Positions 12,986 through 23,805 of a stretch of DNA of 64,000 nt are shown here, piece by piece. The stretch comes from Amphiduros pacificus (taxonomy: Eukaryota; Annelida; Polychaeta; Phyllodocida; Hesionidae), in the NCBI GenBank assembly GCA_949316495.1, contig OX439005.1, positions 24,454,217-24,518,216 of the forward strand. Direction: 5' to 3'. The notes beneath the pieces are model-generated. The model saw only the letters and a list, made by a program, of their open reading frames with translations, did not search any database and was not told the DNA's origin. The translations under genes were made by a program, and so were the position numbers. How positions within the stretch are numbered: the first letter of the stretch is position 1; every line of letters starts with the position of its first letter.

Positions 12986-13554
12986 AAATAATATTATTTA
13001 ATAATATTACATTCGTGACATAAGGATTACAAGCTTACTGCTTCATGGGCCTGCCACTGATCCCTAAATAAGTACAATGAGTAACATAATAATTATCTTT
13101 CGGTTTTCAGCATTATATAGGTTAGTATATATATGACTAAAATCTTTGTGAAAATTCCCCATTGCCAGTAATAAACACTGCTCTGTCCCTGATACGAAAT
13201 AAAGTTGGTTTGGTTATAATTAAGTCTGAAATGTTTACAAACAATAAATCTAGACATGGATTGATTTATTTGTAGATTAGATGGCTATGTGTGAGATGGA
13301 CTGAGAAACGGGGTTGAAACATTTTTGTTTCAGTAAATTATCCCCAAAAAGTGCAAACCGTTTTTATTGATCTATTACAGAAAATATTTCACACTAAAAT
13401 AATGAAACTTTTCTTTAGAAGAACACAATGTAATGAAAATAATCTGATATCAAAATCCTCAGTTTAATCAGTATATTTGAAGGCCGATGAATATATGCCG
13501 AAAAACAACATCTACAAGATGTTTAAGCTTATTGCATGTGGCCCAGTTTCATAC
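12986..13554. other. Intergenic between the cofilin-like and SGNH genes
   Basis: The two genes converge here. AATAAA-like hexamers appear near 13198 (+ strand, GAAATAAAGTTGG), a plausible polyadenylation site for the cofilin-like transcript. No coding signal is seen. Confidence 0.4.
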
Positions 13555-13905
13555 ACAACTAAGCAACTTTCATTGTCACAGTCTTATTGTAGTCTAGTTG
13601 CAAACATAATGTAGCACAGGGTCCATCATAGTCTTGTTATAACCTGGTTGCACATATAATAAAGCAGATCACCCATCACAATCTTGATGTAACCTAATAA
13701 CACATATAATTACACAAAGCAATCGTCACCTTGTAACTTTTTTGCCCACATAATGATGCAGAACATCCATGACCTAGCTGCATATATAATGAAGCAGAGC
13801 ACCCATCACAGTCCAGCTGTGACCTAGTTGCATACATAATGAAGCAGAGCATCTATCACAGTATTACTATGACCTAGTTGCATGCATAATGAAGCAGAGC
13901 ATCCA
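13555..13905 (-). repeat. About 50-bp minisatellite overlapping the SGNH gene 3' end
   Basis: Seven degenerate units contain CATAATGAAGCAGAGCA. Their phase marks fall at 13601, 13651, 13701, about 13747, 13781, 13831 and 13881. The unit at 13881 carries the last codons and stop of the SGNH/NXPE-like gene. The other units lie downstream in its presumed 3' UTR. Confidence 0.85.
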
Positions 13906-15539
13906 TCACAGCCATGCCAACATGACCTATCATGGTACTGGAACCAGTTTTGTTTTGACTGTATAGACTATCCAAAGGCTTGCACAAATAATGATGGAAA
14001 CAAACGTGATCTCTGTTTTTTATATTTGTTATACCAAACCTTATATCGAAAACTTCAACAAGACCTTTAAGCTGGCAAATAACCCAAGAGTTTAAGGCTT
14101 GAATTAGATAATTGTTTCTTCCTTGGTGTATAAGATTATCAGGAAAAGCGCCCATATTTAACCAAATTATCCTCATGTGGCTTAAGGTTGCATTACTCCT
14201 AATCCTTTGAATGCTTTTTGGTATTGATTTAAATTGTGATCTAAAATAGTTATGATTATTATTCATAAGGTCCCAGTCACCTACAGCAACCAGGATAAGA
14301 TGCAACCCTCGAAAATCCATCCATCTTTTCACAGTATTTTCAATCGCTACCATTGCTTCGAACACATATCCAACTGGAATGGAGTGAAGTCTCTTAATAT
14401 CGTAGGGCTGGTCAAACTTCTTAGGCAGATTTGGATCTAAAATATTCAATCTGCTCAACAAATAATAGAAATTAAATCTCTGGTGAGAGTCTCCTATGAA
14501 TGTTACAGATGTGTATTTGTCATTGACGCATTTCTCTATAAAGGATTTGCTTGGTTTGGAAATCATACAGGAATCTATTTGCAGTTTAACATATTCCTCA
14601 TCATTGGCATATTCATTTGTATCCCTCATACTTGATTTAGGCAGCCTCTGATATAGTTTATAAGTTATATTCTTGTTAGTTTGAACTTGGTCCAGATCGG
14701 TCCTGTTGCCTTTCATCCACGTGGCAAGGCCAAGGGGGTTGACAAGACAGAAGGGTGTTGTACTGGGCTTAGGAGGCTTACATCTCACCCCTTCCCAGAA
14801 TGTCCTGACAAAAGAAATCCAAACCGATTTGACATGCTTTATAGTATTATAGTATTTAACATGCCACACTGAATTAGTTTTGTCCTCTTTTGAATTTGGT
14901 ACATTTCCAGGAACAAATAAACCAGTTTGGTTTTGAGCACAGGATTTATCATTTTCTTTACAAGAATATGGAATTTTGTTTTTTGTAGAATTGAGACAGA
15001 ATCTATATCTCCACAAGTGTTTATTTAATGGGTTTTTCATCTTTGAAAGTAGGTAAGCTTCGAAGTTCTTATACATAAAGAATATATCTATATTGGTGCA
15101 TACATCTGTCACTTTGCATTGAAATTGATAGGTACCATTGAAGAAATCAGTAAACCAGTCATCACACGTTCGGAAATACTTTTCAGATCTGCATTCTACT
15201 CGGAAGTTTGAGCCGCCCATGTTGGTAATATTCGAGTTGTTGTACCTTTGATGTATCAAAATAAAGAAATATCCCTCAGAATTCATTTGGGAGATACCAA
15301 TGTCATGTGTGTGCTGAATGTGAGCGTGTTGAGAGATGAGATGTATTTTGTGTCTGTATTGGAGGTATCGCTGCAGTTGTTGCAGGTGACCGGAAGGCTT
15401 GTACATGTCACATCCGGTCTTCATCATGCTCTGTGCATTAGCTACCCCACCCTCCTCTGAGATTTGATTTACAGCACTGAATATTATCCAAGATGCTGTT
15501 ATCAATATCACTACAATGGATTTCGCTGAGCTGTAATTC
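13874..15539 (-). CDS. Type II membrane protein with SGNH/NXPE-like esterase domain (3' exon)
   Basis: The long final exon encodes about 550 residues. No ATG is available at its left end. A good acceptor, TATCTTGTAG, lies just before 15539 and the frame is open from there, so the start codon is in an unseen upstream exon. Near the N terminus SIVVILITASWIIFSAV is one hydrophobic segment, consistent with a signal anchor and a lumenal domain. The C-terminal half has FIGDSHQRFNFYYLLSRL (SGNH block I, nucleophile Ser in GDS), VAVGDWDLMNNN, and DHVCFHHYLC near the end, matching the late Asp/His block of PC-esterase and NXPE-type domains. The many cysteines and NxS/T sites (NGTY, NQTG, NKTG, NATL) fit a secretory-pathway protein. 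Family placement rests on these motifs; sugar O-acetyl transfer or hydrolysis is possible, but the substrate is unknown. The C-terminal codons form part of a minisatellite. Confidence 0.65.
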
Positions 15540-16406
15540 CTACAAGATAAAAGACAATTTTCACTATGACCATGATGATATTGAAACTATTCAAATTCAT
15601 CAATCTGATTTCCTGAAAAGCATTATACTTACATATTCCAGAACAACCCCAGTCAACATGATAGGTAGCATGTAAAATACAGCTGACAATATCAAAGGAA
15701 ACGGAAATATTTGTTCCTTAGTTTGGCTAATATTCATTATTCAGTTATTCATAATTTCCTCAGGGCAGATATAATTGTGAACAAGCCGCGTTCGATTGAA
15801 ATTTTAATTTGACTAATTAACGAGCTAATTCATTTGAATAATCGTATAAGTTGAACCCATCTTTCGGCATACATTCTTGCTAATATAGTATGAGAGAACT
15901 GAGCGACATGGTATATCAGGCAATTAAGAAATCTTTATGCAATCATTGGACCAACTTGGAGCCACCATAATGTTTTTAAGGTTTTCCAGCCTGGCTACAA
16001 TAGAAATGATTCTCCCGACAACACAATAGGTGCGAATGCTTTCACCGCTCCCCAATTCAACTTATCAATAATCCCCAACAACTGTTCCCAACTCCGATGT
16101 TTCACCTCCAGTTATGTTCGCTTATGAAAAAAATACTTCATGAGCAGTTCTTTGTGAAAGCATGTTTGATGTGAGAGAGAAATAAAAGTGATATTCAAAC
16201 CTTGTGCTCATAAATAAAGATATTAGACCAGGAAAAGAGTCTTGTTTCTCATTATTATTTTGTTTTTTGTAAAATTTGGGAAAGAAGGACTTTGATGTGA
16301 GCTGGGAGTAATTATGAATCCGTATACATAATTACTCCAAGGTTATAATAACCACATACTTCTCTTTGATTTATGTTGAATTCCACCCCAATATGTCACT
16401 AATAAA
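15540..16406. other. Upstream flank of the SGNH gene
   Basis: I could not identify the first exon of the SGNH gene here. A hairpin pairs GGGAGTAAT with ATTACTCC (about 16304-16343) and belongs to a motif that recurs in the window. Confidence 0.4.
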
Positions 16407-16610
16407 TACCAAGCCCACTAGTACAGTTGGTAGAGTGTAGGATCTGTGCCTTTGGTGGTTAAATAAGTGGAGTACGGGAGGTGGTGGATTCGACTCCCAC
16501 TGCCGGCAGTGTTACTTTCACACTGGGTAAAAGCCAGCTCGAAAGTCGACCTGATATGGCCATATAGTTGCTTAAAGGGTCGTAAAAACACCATTTCACA
16601 AATTTTCACA
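16407..16610 (+). mobile_element. tRNA-derived SINE (type 2) with 14-bp target duplication
   Basis: The left part has a pol III A box (TAGTACAGTTGGTAGAGTG) and a B box (GATTCGACTCCCA) of tRNA type. A body of about 100 bp follows and the element ends near GGGTCGTAAAAACACC. ATGTCACTAATAAA flanks it on both sides (16393-16406 and 16611-16624), a clear 14-bp target-site duplication. The preserved duplication and promoter boxes suggest fairly recent insertion. Confidence 0.85.
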
Positions 16611-19162
16611 ATGTCACTAATAAAAGAGACATACACATTATTTTGATTCAGATTACGTGAATAAGTCAGAAATGTTACACTATTTATAAAACTTGAAATT
16701 TAAAATATGAACAATGTAAATTTAATATTGGGATATCCGGCAGATTTTTTTTCTACCCAAATGTGAATGGAAAGTACTTATAACAAGGTTATAATTTGCA
16801 ATTTTAAATGGAAATTTCCTGGTATTTATCACAGGTATTTGGGGGGGGGGGGAGGACAGGAATTCATACATAAATATTGAAATCTTTGGAAACATCTTTT
16901 CGCTAATATCAAAATGTCTCAATGATTGACAGGTAAATGCCATGTGTTTTTCACATATGAAAAACCATCATATTCGGGGAGGCATCATCCGGCCGTCAGA
17001 CAGCTTTGGGGATTGACATTTTCAGGATTCTTATGATACCATCAGGCTGTACTTGGATAAATGTGCCCTGTGATTGGACGAGTGTTCAAAATGTAGCCGA
17101 TTTCTATTAGGGAAATATTGCGCTATGGGCCGTTATTTACTTTCTTGCAAAAATATACACTAAATTGGAATTTTTACATTTTGATATTCATTTGCAGTCA
17201 TAGGATTGGCATGGTTATATTATACCACACAGAATATGACTGCTGACGGAAACATGCTAAAATCGTGAGCGACATTTCGCTCTAACAAAACATTGGTATT
17301 TATATAATATTTGACCCAAGCCCCATGAACTCTGTCTCATGTCGTATAAAACCAATGGAATAAAAGCTAAAATCACAAGTTGGAGTAAAGACATTTTCAG
17401 TGTGTTTAAAGTTCTATAGACCTTAAATGAAATTTCATAACAGTAAAGTATGATTATTATATCTTTTAAATATCCACATTTTAGATTCTATCTGTCAAAA
17501 TATTTCTCCGTCCAAATGTACAACAAGATGTATAAAAGAAAGAAACTTATGTAATGGGCTTAATAACCTTATTCAATGGATGTTCACAGTGGTACAGTTC
17601 CACAAAAGGCACGGTTTTCCAGAGTTTTTATTCAAATATTTCGATATTTTATTAATATTATCTTAACCTTCCAAGGCAGAGAACCTACTACATAAAAAAA
17701 TCGGAGTATAGTTTGCTATTTGCCCGTCCATTAACTTGTCCCCCACATCAACGAAGTCCAAGACGGAGATTTAAATTTGGGTGCGATCCGTCCGTTCGTC
17801 CGCATATGGTGTTAGCACGATAAAGTCCCAAGGATTTCTCGGGTTGCTTTCATATTGCACAAACACATTGTATATATCAATATCTTGGACGAATAAAATA
17901 ATGGCTATGATTGGACGATTTCTGTTGCCACTTTACCGCAAATCTTTTTCTACCACATTCAATGGCGAGGGACAATGCTCTTGTTATTGATGGTTCACAT
18001 TGAGGGCAATTTTCAATTTTCTTCAGAGCCATTTTGGTTTTACTGAAGGAATTCACCGCTTGGTGTCAACAATCACAATTGACTTTGTCATTCACAAAAA
18101 AACTTTTGAATATGCTCCAACACAACAATTTTCAACTTTCTGAGAAGTATGTACACTTTTTAAAAGTATAAATCTGTTTTAAAAGTATAAACTTTTTTTG
18201 AAAAGTATATTAAAAAAACTGAAATGAAGAACATGTGATGATTGCTTGTGCTATATCGACATATAATGAAATACTTCCCTGTTCTGAGATTATATATCAC
18301 ATCAATACAAGATAAAGAGGAACTAGTTCATCCAGACCGACTTTAATTTTTATTGCAATCCGAATAAATCTTAGCATTGCTTGAGGCATTACATATTAAC
18401 GAATAATATTATCGCTTAGTCATTTAGTCTCGGGAAGCTTTTATTGTTAAATATTTTATAACGCTTTTATTGTTAAATATTTTATAACGTTTATAAAACC
18501 GATGTTTTAATGCACATGATTATCATAGTCTATCCCTCACAAGCCAAAACATATTTTATCCACCACTTGCCTTTTTGTGTATTTCTGCAATGAATACACA
18601 ATTAAAGGATTACATAATATTGTCTCTACTTGCTATAACTTAAGTTCTGAGCATAGTTGTTTATTAGACCTGACTAATAAGGAACAACCGTGTAGTGCCA
18701 ATACTCATAGAAACTGATGGGAAAGACCTTGGACTATAATTGAATGGAGTTGTGACGCCATCATAAGATCATAGATGCAATGTGCGTTGCCGTCTATCCA
18801 TTTCATCTTATGACGCCATATGAGCTGAAAACTTGAATAGGACGTTCTTCAACTTTGTGACAATCTTGACTCATCATTAACAGTATTCAGACCCAGACTT
18901 CATAATTCGCAGACATAATTCGCACAACCTTCACATTAAGTTCACACTATCAACGCATTCACTGGCAGGCCTATTCTATATACATCACTCTTTTCATTAT
19001 TTAAAATGCCAACTGGTTAAAGAAGTTTTCATTGATTTTCGGCATTATGTATGTGAGTTTTCCATCCATGGCAAATTAATTGCTTTAAAAAATATGAGGA
19101 GAGAGGAGCTATAATGAAACAAAGTGAGATTCAAAAGATTTGATAAATGCAGTCTTGATTCA
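16611..19162. other. Intergenic between the SGNH and TRAF-like genes
   Basis: AT-rich DNA without recognisable exons. It contains a 12-G homopolymer at 16841-16852 and a perfect 26-bp tandem duplication (18437-18462 and 18463-18488) built on GCTTTTATTGTTAAATATT. No RNA gene is seen. Confidence 0.45.
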
Positions 19163-22100
19163 CTAGGGTGCGTCTAGATCACCAGTTTCAGCCATGACCT
19201 TGAAGTACAAGGTCCTGTCTTTGCTGAGGTAAGGCGATCCAGGGGCTTCTAGCACATCATGACTCACAAACAGCGGACATCCAGTGGCTATATTCATCTC
19301 CTTTTGGGGCCGCTGGAAACTGCTACTGGTAGAATCAGGGAGAAAAGTGTCTCTAAGAGAATGGCGACCCGAGACCTGGTCCATTAGCATGAAGGTCACT
19401 CTCTGGTTGAATGGCCACGGCAAGAGGGCGTCATGGTCGCCTCTCATCAAAACGAAGAAAAATGATACATGTGTGTCCTTTCCAATACCATCCCCGTTTA
19501 AGTAAATGCGAGCACACATCTTGTAGCCGTAGCGGCTTGTATAAAATGGCTGACTACATATAGAAAGACGAAGGCCACTGAGAGCATCCTTTTTTCTTTT
19601 GTCATAGTCTGTAACTCTAAGTATTAGTTCTCCATCATAATTAGCAGATTCCATTACCGCAAAACGCTGGTCATATTCAGCCAACCGGATGTCATACAGT
19701 GCCATCTGGCGGTCCAGTTGTGGCCCACCTGAAAACCAAGTTGTAACATTCAGTTGAAATGCAATCAAATATTTTAACGTTTCAGCCAATATGAGTCATA
19801 TGGAAACGATAAGCATTTTATCTTTCTTGATCATATTGTGTATATGCCATATTGTGATTTTGGTGAAATGCTTGGAAATAGCTGAGGTCAGATAAATACA
19901 TTTATGAGTGGCAGATGTACTTGGTCATGTCATGCTATCCTCTGCAGCAATGGTTAATCCTATAAGCTTGCATTTTATGCATATTTACCAGATAATTTCA
20001 GATTATTTCAAGAAATATTGGCGTCACTACGATGCTTAAATTGATGTTTTCTGAAATATTACAATGGCACTCAATTTGGAGTTCCTGACCAATAAGCAAA
20101 GAGAAATATGGTGATGTTTTATGTTTGGCTGATTTCACTTGAGCTGGAAGTTTTTGTTCTAATATTTTGATCTGTATTACCTGCTATACAAAAGCAACCT
20201 TGTGCAATAGAATACAAACTTGACGCATCTTTTCTATGGGATATTATACTGCTCCATTGGTTAAGCTGCCCTAAATTTGTGAATCACTCATTTAATATAC
20301 ATTCTTTGCTTTAATCGTCCCGAACTGCTAAGTAAATTAGCTGCTTGACTGCATGACTGGCTTCAAACCGGTTTTGAAGATGACAACGGCAATATTGATA
20401 CCATAGAATTAATCATGGGGTAAAAAAAGGAAAATGGGTCGAATGTGCATAAGTACATATATTATTGTACAATTAAGTAAAAAATAAGGCAGTTAAGTCC
20501 ATGACGCCACAAAATGATCCATCCTATCAGTGGAGACATTAACAACAAATTTGGTACTGCGTATTCCATGAAATGAAGAAACAGCGATAACCCCCAACTG
20601 GGACAATGTCTTAATAGTAGTTTGGAGTAATATTCATTGTACTCCAAGATAGCAGGTACATAGCCAGGCCACAAATCTCACGATGGCACCACACTCAGTA
20701 CAGGTCCCGCTATGTTAGGAAGTGGTTGGTGAAGGATCACCTCTTAGAGCAGTAATAAACATATGTTATAATATAGACTATATTATAACATACTGTATAC
20801 TATATTGATCAGAGACGACGAGGGCTAATGTGTAAACGTCAGTTATTTGTGTAGATGCATTCGATACGTACTTTCGTGATCTTCGTTTCCGAGCGGGTTT
20901 GCACGTGCTAGTCAATGACGTCTAATGATGAGAAAATATAAATATAATTTTCCAAAAGGGAACTGTATACAAATTATTTTATTAAAAGCCTTTCTTTGTT
21001 ATAGAGAGGGGTTTGGCAAGGTAATTATACCACGAGATGGATATTGCCATTCAAATCGGGCCTCGGTAAGCGTCCAGAGCTCGAGTGTACATCTCATGAT
21101 GAACGTAAGTATGAACTTATTTCTTCCAAAAAGAGTAATGTGAATGTTGAGAAAGTTATGAATTAGTATGATTCAACAATATTGTTTTTTCAAGGATAAA
21201 TTAACTCTTGACAAATTGCTCAATCACAAACTTCAGTCGAAAACGCGATTCGTGCCTATGCAAAATAGATCTGTTTTTCCTTTCGCTATTCTCCTTTTCA
21301 TACTGTCATATTACTATATTTGGTTCTATAATCGGCCAATATGTATCATTACTGTATGTTTAGTTGAAAAAAACGGGGAAATGAACTTAAAAGCTTTTTA
21401 GCTGAACTTGAAAATTGATACAGGAGATTCAAATCAACCAAAATACACCTGCCATGATTATTGTGCTTTGTAGAAAGTGTTTTAATATAATCTCAAGTTA
21501 CAGATGCGACATGCGCAAGGAGGTCCGTATTGAGACAGCTACACCTGTGATTATCACTCCAAACAATGTTGTTTCACACAAGGAAACCCTCCAAGTTTGC
21601 ATAGGTTTCAGTTTTATATATTGCAAAATCAAGTAAACAGGTGTTTCTCTCTGAACACCAGATCTGTAGGGCTAATTTGTCACCAAAATGTTCGTCCACA
21701 CCGATGAAAAATTAGCAGACGACACCCCTTAATCTTATGTCAGAACACATTACATAATTAGACAAAAATTGAAAAATAAATCGGTTATGGATATACCCTT
21801 TTTCTCCAGTTCAGTTAATCTGTTTTGGAGCTGCATCTGTGTTGAGGTTAGACAGAGGAGATCATCTTTACAGGTGCAGGGCTGGATGGGGTCAGTCCCA
21901 TCCCCTCTCTCTTCCTTCATGATACCAACAAGCCAACTGACTGTACGCTGCAACACATTTACTGAACAAATCCTTATGGCCATTCAGCTCAATGGATGAT
22001 GGTAGATTTAGAGGTGCATGTATTTAATACAAATGTTGTTTCATCAGACTTCACATATAGCTTTAGATGTACATATGTTTAAAATTTTGTTTTATCAGAT

Positions 22101-23805
22101 TACACATATAACTTTAGATATACACGTGTTTAAATATATGTTTATCAGATTACATATATATAGCCTTTCAAATTTAGTGCTATTTAGTGCTATCTAAAAT
22201 GAACGTACGTGACAAAGCAAAACTATTTATTCTTAACATTCTGGGAAAATGAGACCAGCGTTTATTCCCACCGAACCTATATATTATGCATTCAATATGA
22301 AAGACCAGCGTTTATTCCCACCGAACCTATATATTATGCATTCAATATGAAAGTGTTCTGCCTTTCAAAGGTCAGGGGCCCACCACTATATGATATGCAA
22401 AAAGAGCAAATATGCACACTTTTCTGGCTGGCAGCTTGTAACTAATGCATTTCATTTCCAGCTGGTATGTTTACCAGCTGGGAACTTTTTTTTGTATAAA
22501 TTAGCTGGCTCAAAATACATTTGACATTTTAAAATGGCCTAGCTGACAGACTGATGAATTTAATTGGCTGGCTGGTAAAGTATTGAGATTTTGACACCAA
22601 CTGGCAATTTCGCCATTGAAAACTGCAAAATAAAAAATAAATTATATTGTATGAACACTATTTGACAAAGATTGTTCAAGCCTAATGATATTTCTACTGT
22701 AATTATAAGTTTTTAACATTTAATTATTTATTAAAGAAATTGGCTCATTTCCAGCTGTTAAAAAATTTGGCATTGACAAACATCCACGAACAAAGTTAAC
22801 AGCTGTTAATTCCATACCAATTCTGAGCTGGTAACTTTCCCAGCAGGTAAAAAATAACAGCTGACAGCCAAAATCCCAAAGTGTAGCTGGCTGGTATTTT
22901 TTTAAAATATTTCCTTCTAGAAAATACTTAAAATGCATATTGGAATTTTTTTTTTTAGCTGAGTGATATGTTGTTCACAACATTCTATAACATACTCTGC
23001 CCAAGTTTCACATCTCTATCTCAATTTTTAATGAAGTTGGTAGTGGTGGGCCCCTGAAAGGTTATGCTCACGTTGCAATCGCCACATTGGAGGATATTGC
23101 TTACCTGCATCTGCCTGATGGCTTTATCTCTGATGTGAAGTGAGGTGGAAATTTCTGATACTTTCTTATTGCATTCATGTATCTGGGCTACCATCACATC
23201 CCGTTCAGTTGTCACTTCCTGGCCATAACAACATTCAACACCAAAATAAATCATCAATTTGGATTCCATACCTTATCACTGAATCTGAAGATGATGCACT
23301 GAAGATGATTCATAATGCAAAACAAAGGGTTTCTTGCTCTTAAATGCTTCAAGTGCTCTTATATGCTTTAACAATTTTTAAAATGTCAACTAGCTGTGTG
23401 TAACAAACATGATATTGTAAGTTATCTCAATTGCACAGTATCAATAGCAACAGGAATGATTATGGGACATCCAAACGGATTTTCCGATGATTTCGTTTCA
23501 GTTATTTTATTCAAATTATTTTCGAATAAGGCAATAATTATCACATTGTTAATCGTGCCCTTACATTGTCTGTATTAAGGATCTTAAATTGATTTAATTT
23601 ATTCTAAATTAAACCATGTCCTGTCCGAGGCAAACATTTGTAATGTCAAAATACTGAATAGGATATGAAGGATGGCACAAGATACCTGGAGCATGGTTTC
23701 TAGTTTGACTGTGTGCAGGTCCATCTTGGCCATATGTAGGGTGAGTATCTCGATATGCTCATTGCCAGCCTCGTTCTCGTGTCGGTCGACGCTAGCCTCG
23801 TTCCC
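19163..23805 (-). CDS. TRAF3-like adaptor, 3' part: coiled coil and MATH domain
   Basis: TRAF proteins are cytoplasmic trimeric adaptors for TNF-receptor, CD40 and innate immune signalling. In transcript order I see exons 23805-23686 (40 codons, GNEASVDRHENEAGN...), 23218-23105 (38 codons, ...ECNKKVSEISTSLHIRDKAI), 21836-21797 (QLQNRLTELEKK) and 19728-19163. The first three are acidic, heptad-like coiled coil; the last is a full MATH/TRAF-C domain. Diagnostic segments are LYDIRLAEYDQRFAVMESAN, YDGELILRVTDYDKRK, SQPFYTSRYGYKMCARIYLN, FFFVLMRGDHDALLPWPFNQ and EMNIATGCPLFVSHDVLE. They align with the human TRAF3 C terminus to within a few residues of its end. Phases match at every junction listed, although the 5' edge of the short exon could instead be about 21878. 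The RING and TRAF zinc-finger exons expected upstream were not found. An inverted-repeat transposon ends 48 bp from exon 23105-23218. Confidence 0.85.
20762..20792. repeat. 31-bp palindrome inside a dispersed repeat
   Basis: TATGTTATAATATAG and CTATATTATAACATA flank one central A, giving 15-bp perfect arms. About 20 bp away lies AGAGACGACGAGGGC (20811-20825). The same pair of landmarks occurs in reverse at 30722-30781. Confidence 0.85.
21405..21480 (+). repeat. Interspersed repeat family A, end fragment
   Basis: Only the left end of the family is present (AATCAACCAAAATACACCTG, then CCATGATTATTGTGCTTTG and GAAAGTG). It lies in the last intron of the TRAF-like gene. A fragment this short could be an old truncated copy. 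Confidence 0.55.
22253..22352. repeat. Perfect 50-bp tandem duplication
   Basis: Two identical units (22253-22302 and 22303-22352) begin GACCAGCGTTTATTCCCACC and end ATTCAATATGAAA. The lack of divergence points to a recent duplication. It lies in a TRAF intron, 20 bp left of the inverted-repeat transposon. Confidence 0.9.
22373..23056. mobile_element. Non-autonomous DNA transposon with 16-bp terminal inverted repeats
   Basis: The ends are CAGGGGCCCACCACTA and TAGTGGTGGGCCCCTG, perfect inverted repeats. AAAGGT flanks both sides (22367-22372 and 23057-23062), a 6-bp target duplication. The 684-bp interior has no transposase. It carries many copies of AGCTGG/CCAGCT and related words that can fold back on one another. 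CAGGG-type ends recall hAT elements, but hAT usually makes an 8-bp duplication, so the superfamily stays open. A second, broken copy ends at 45120. Confidence 0.85.
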
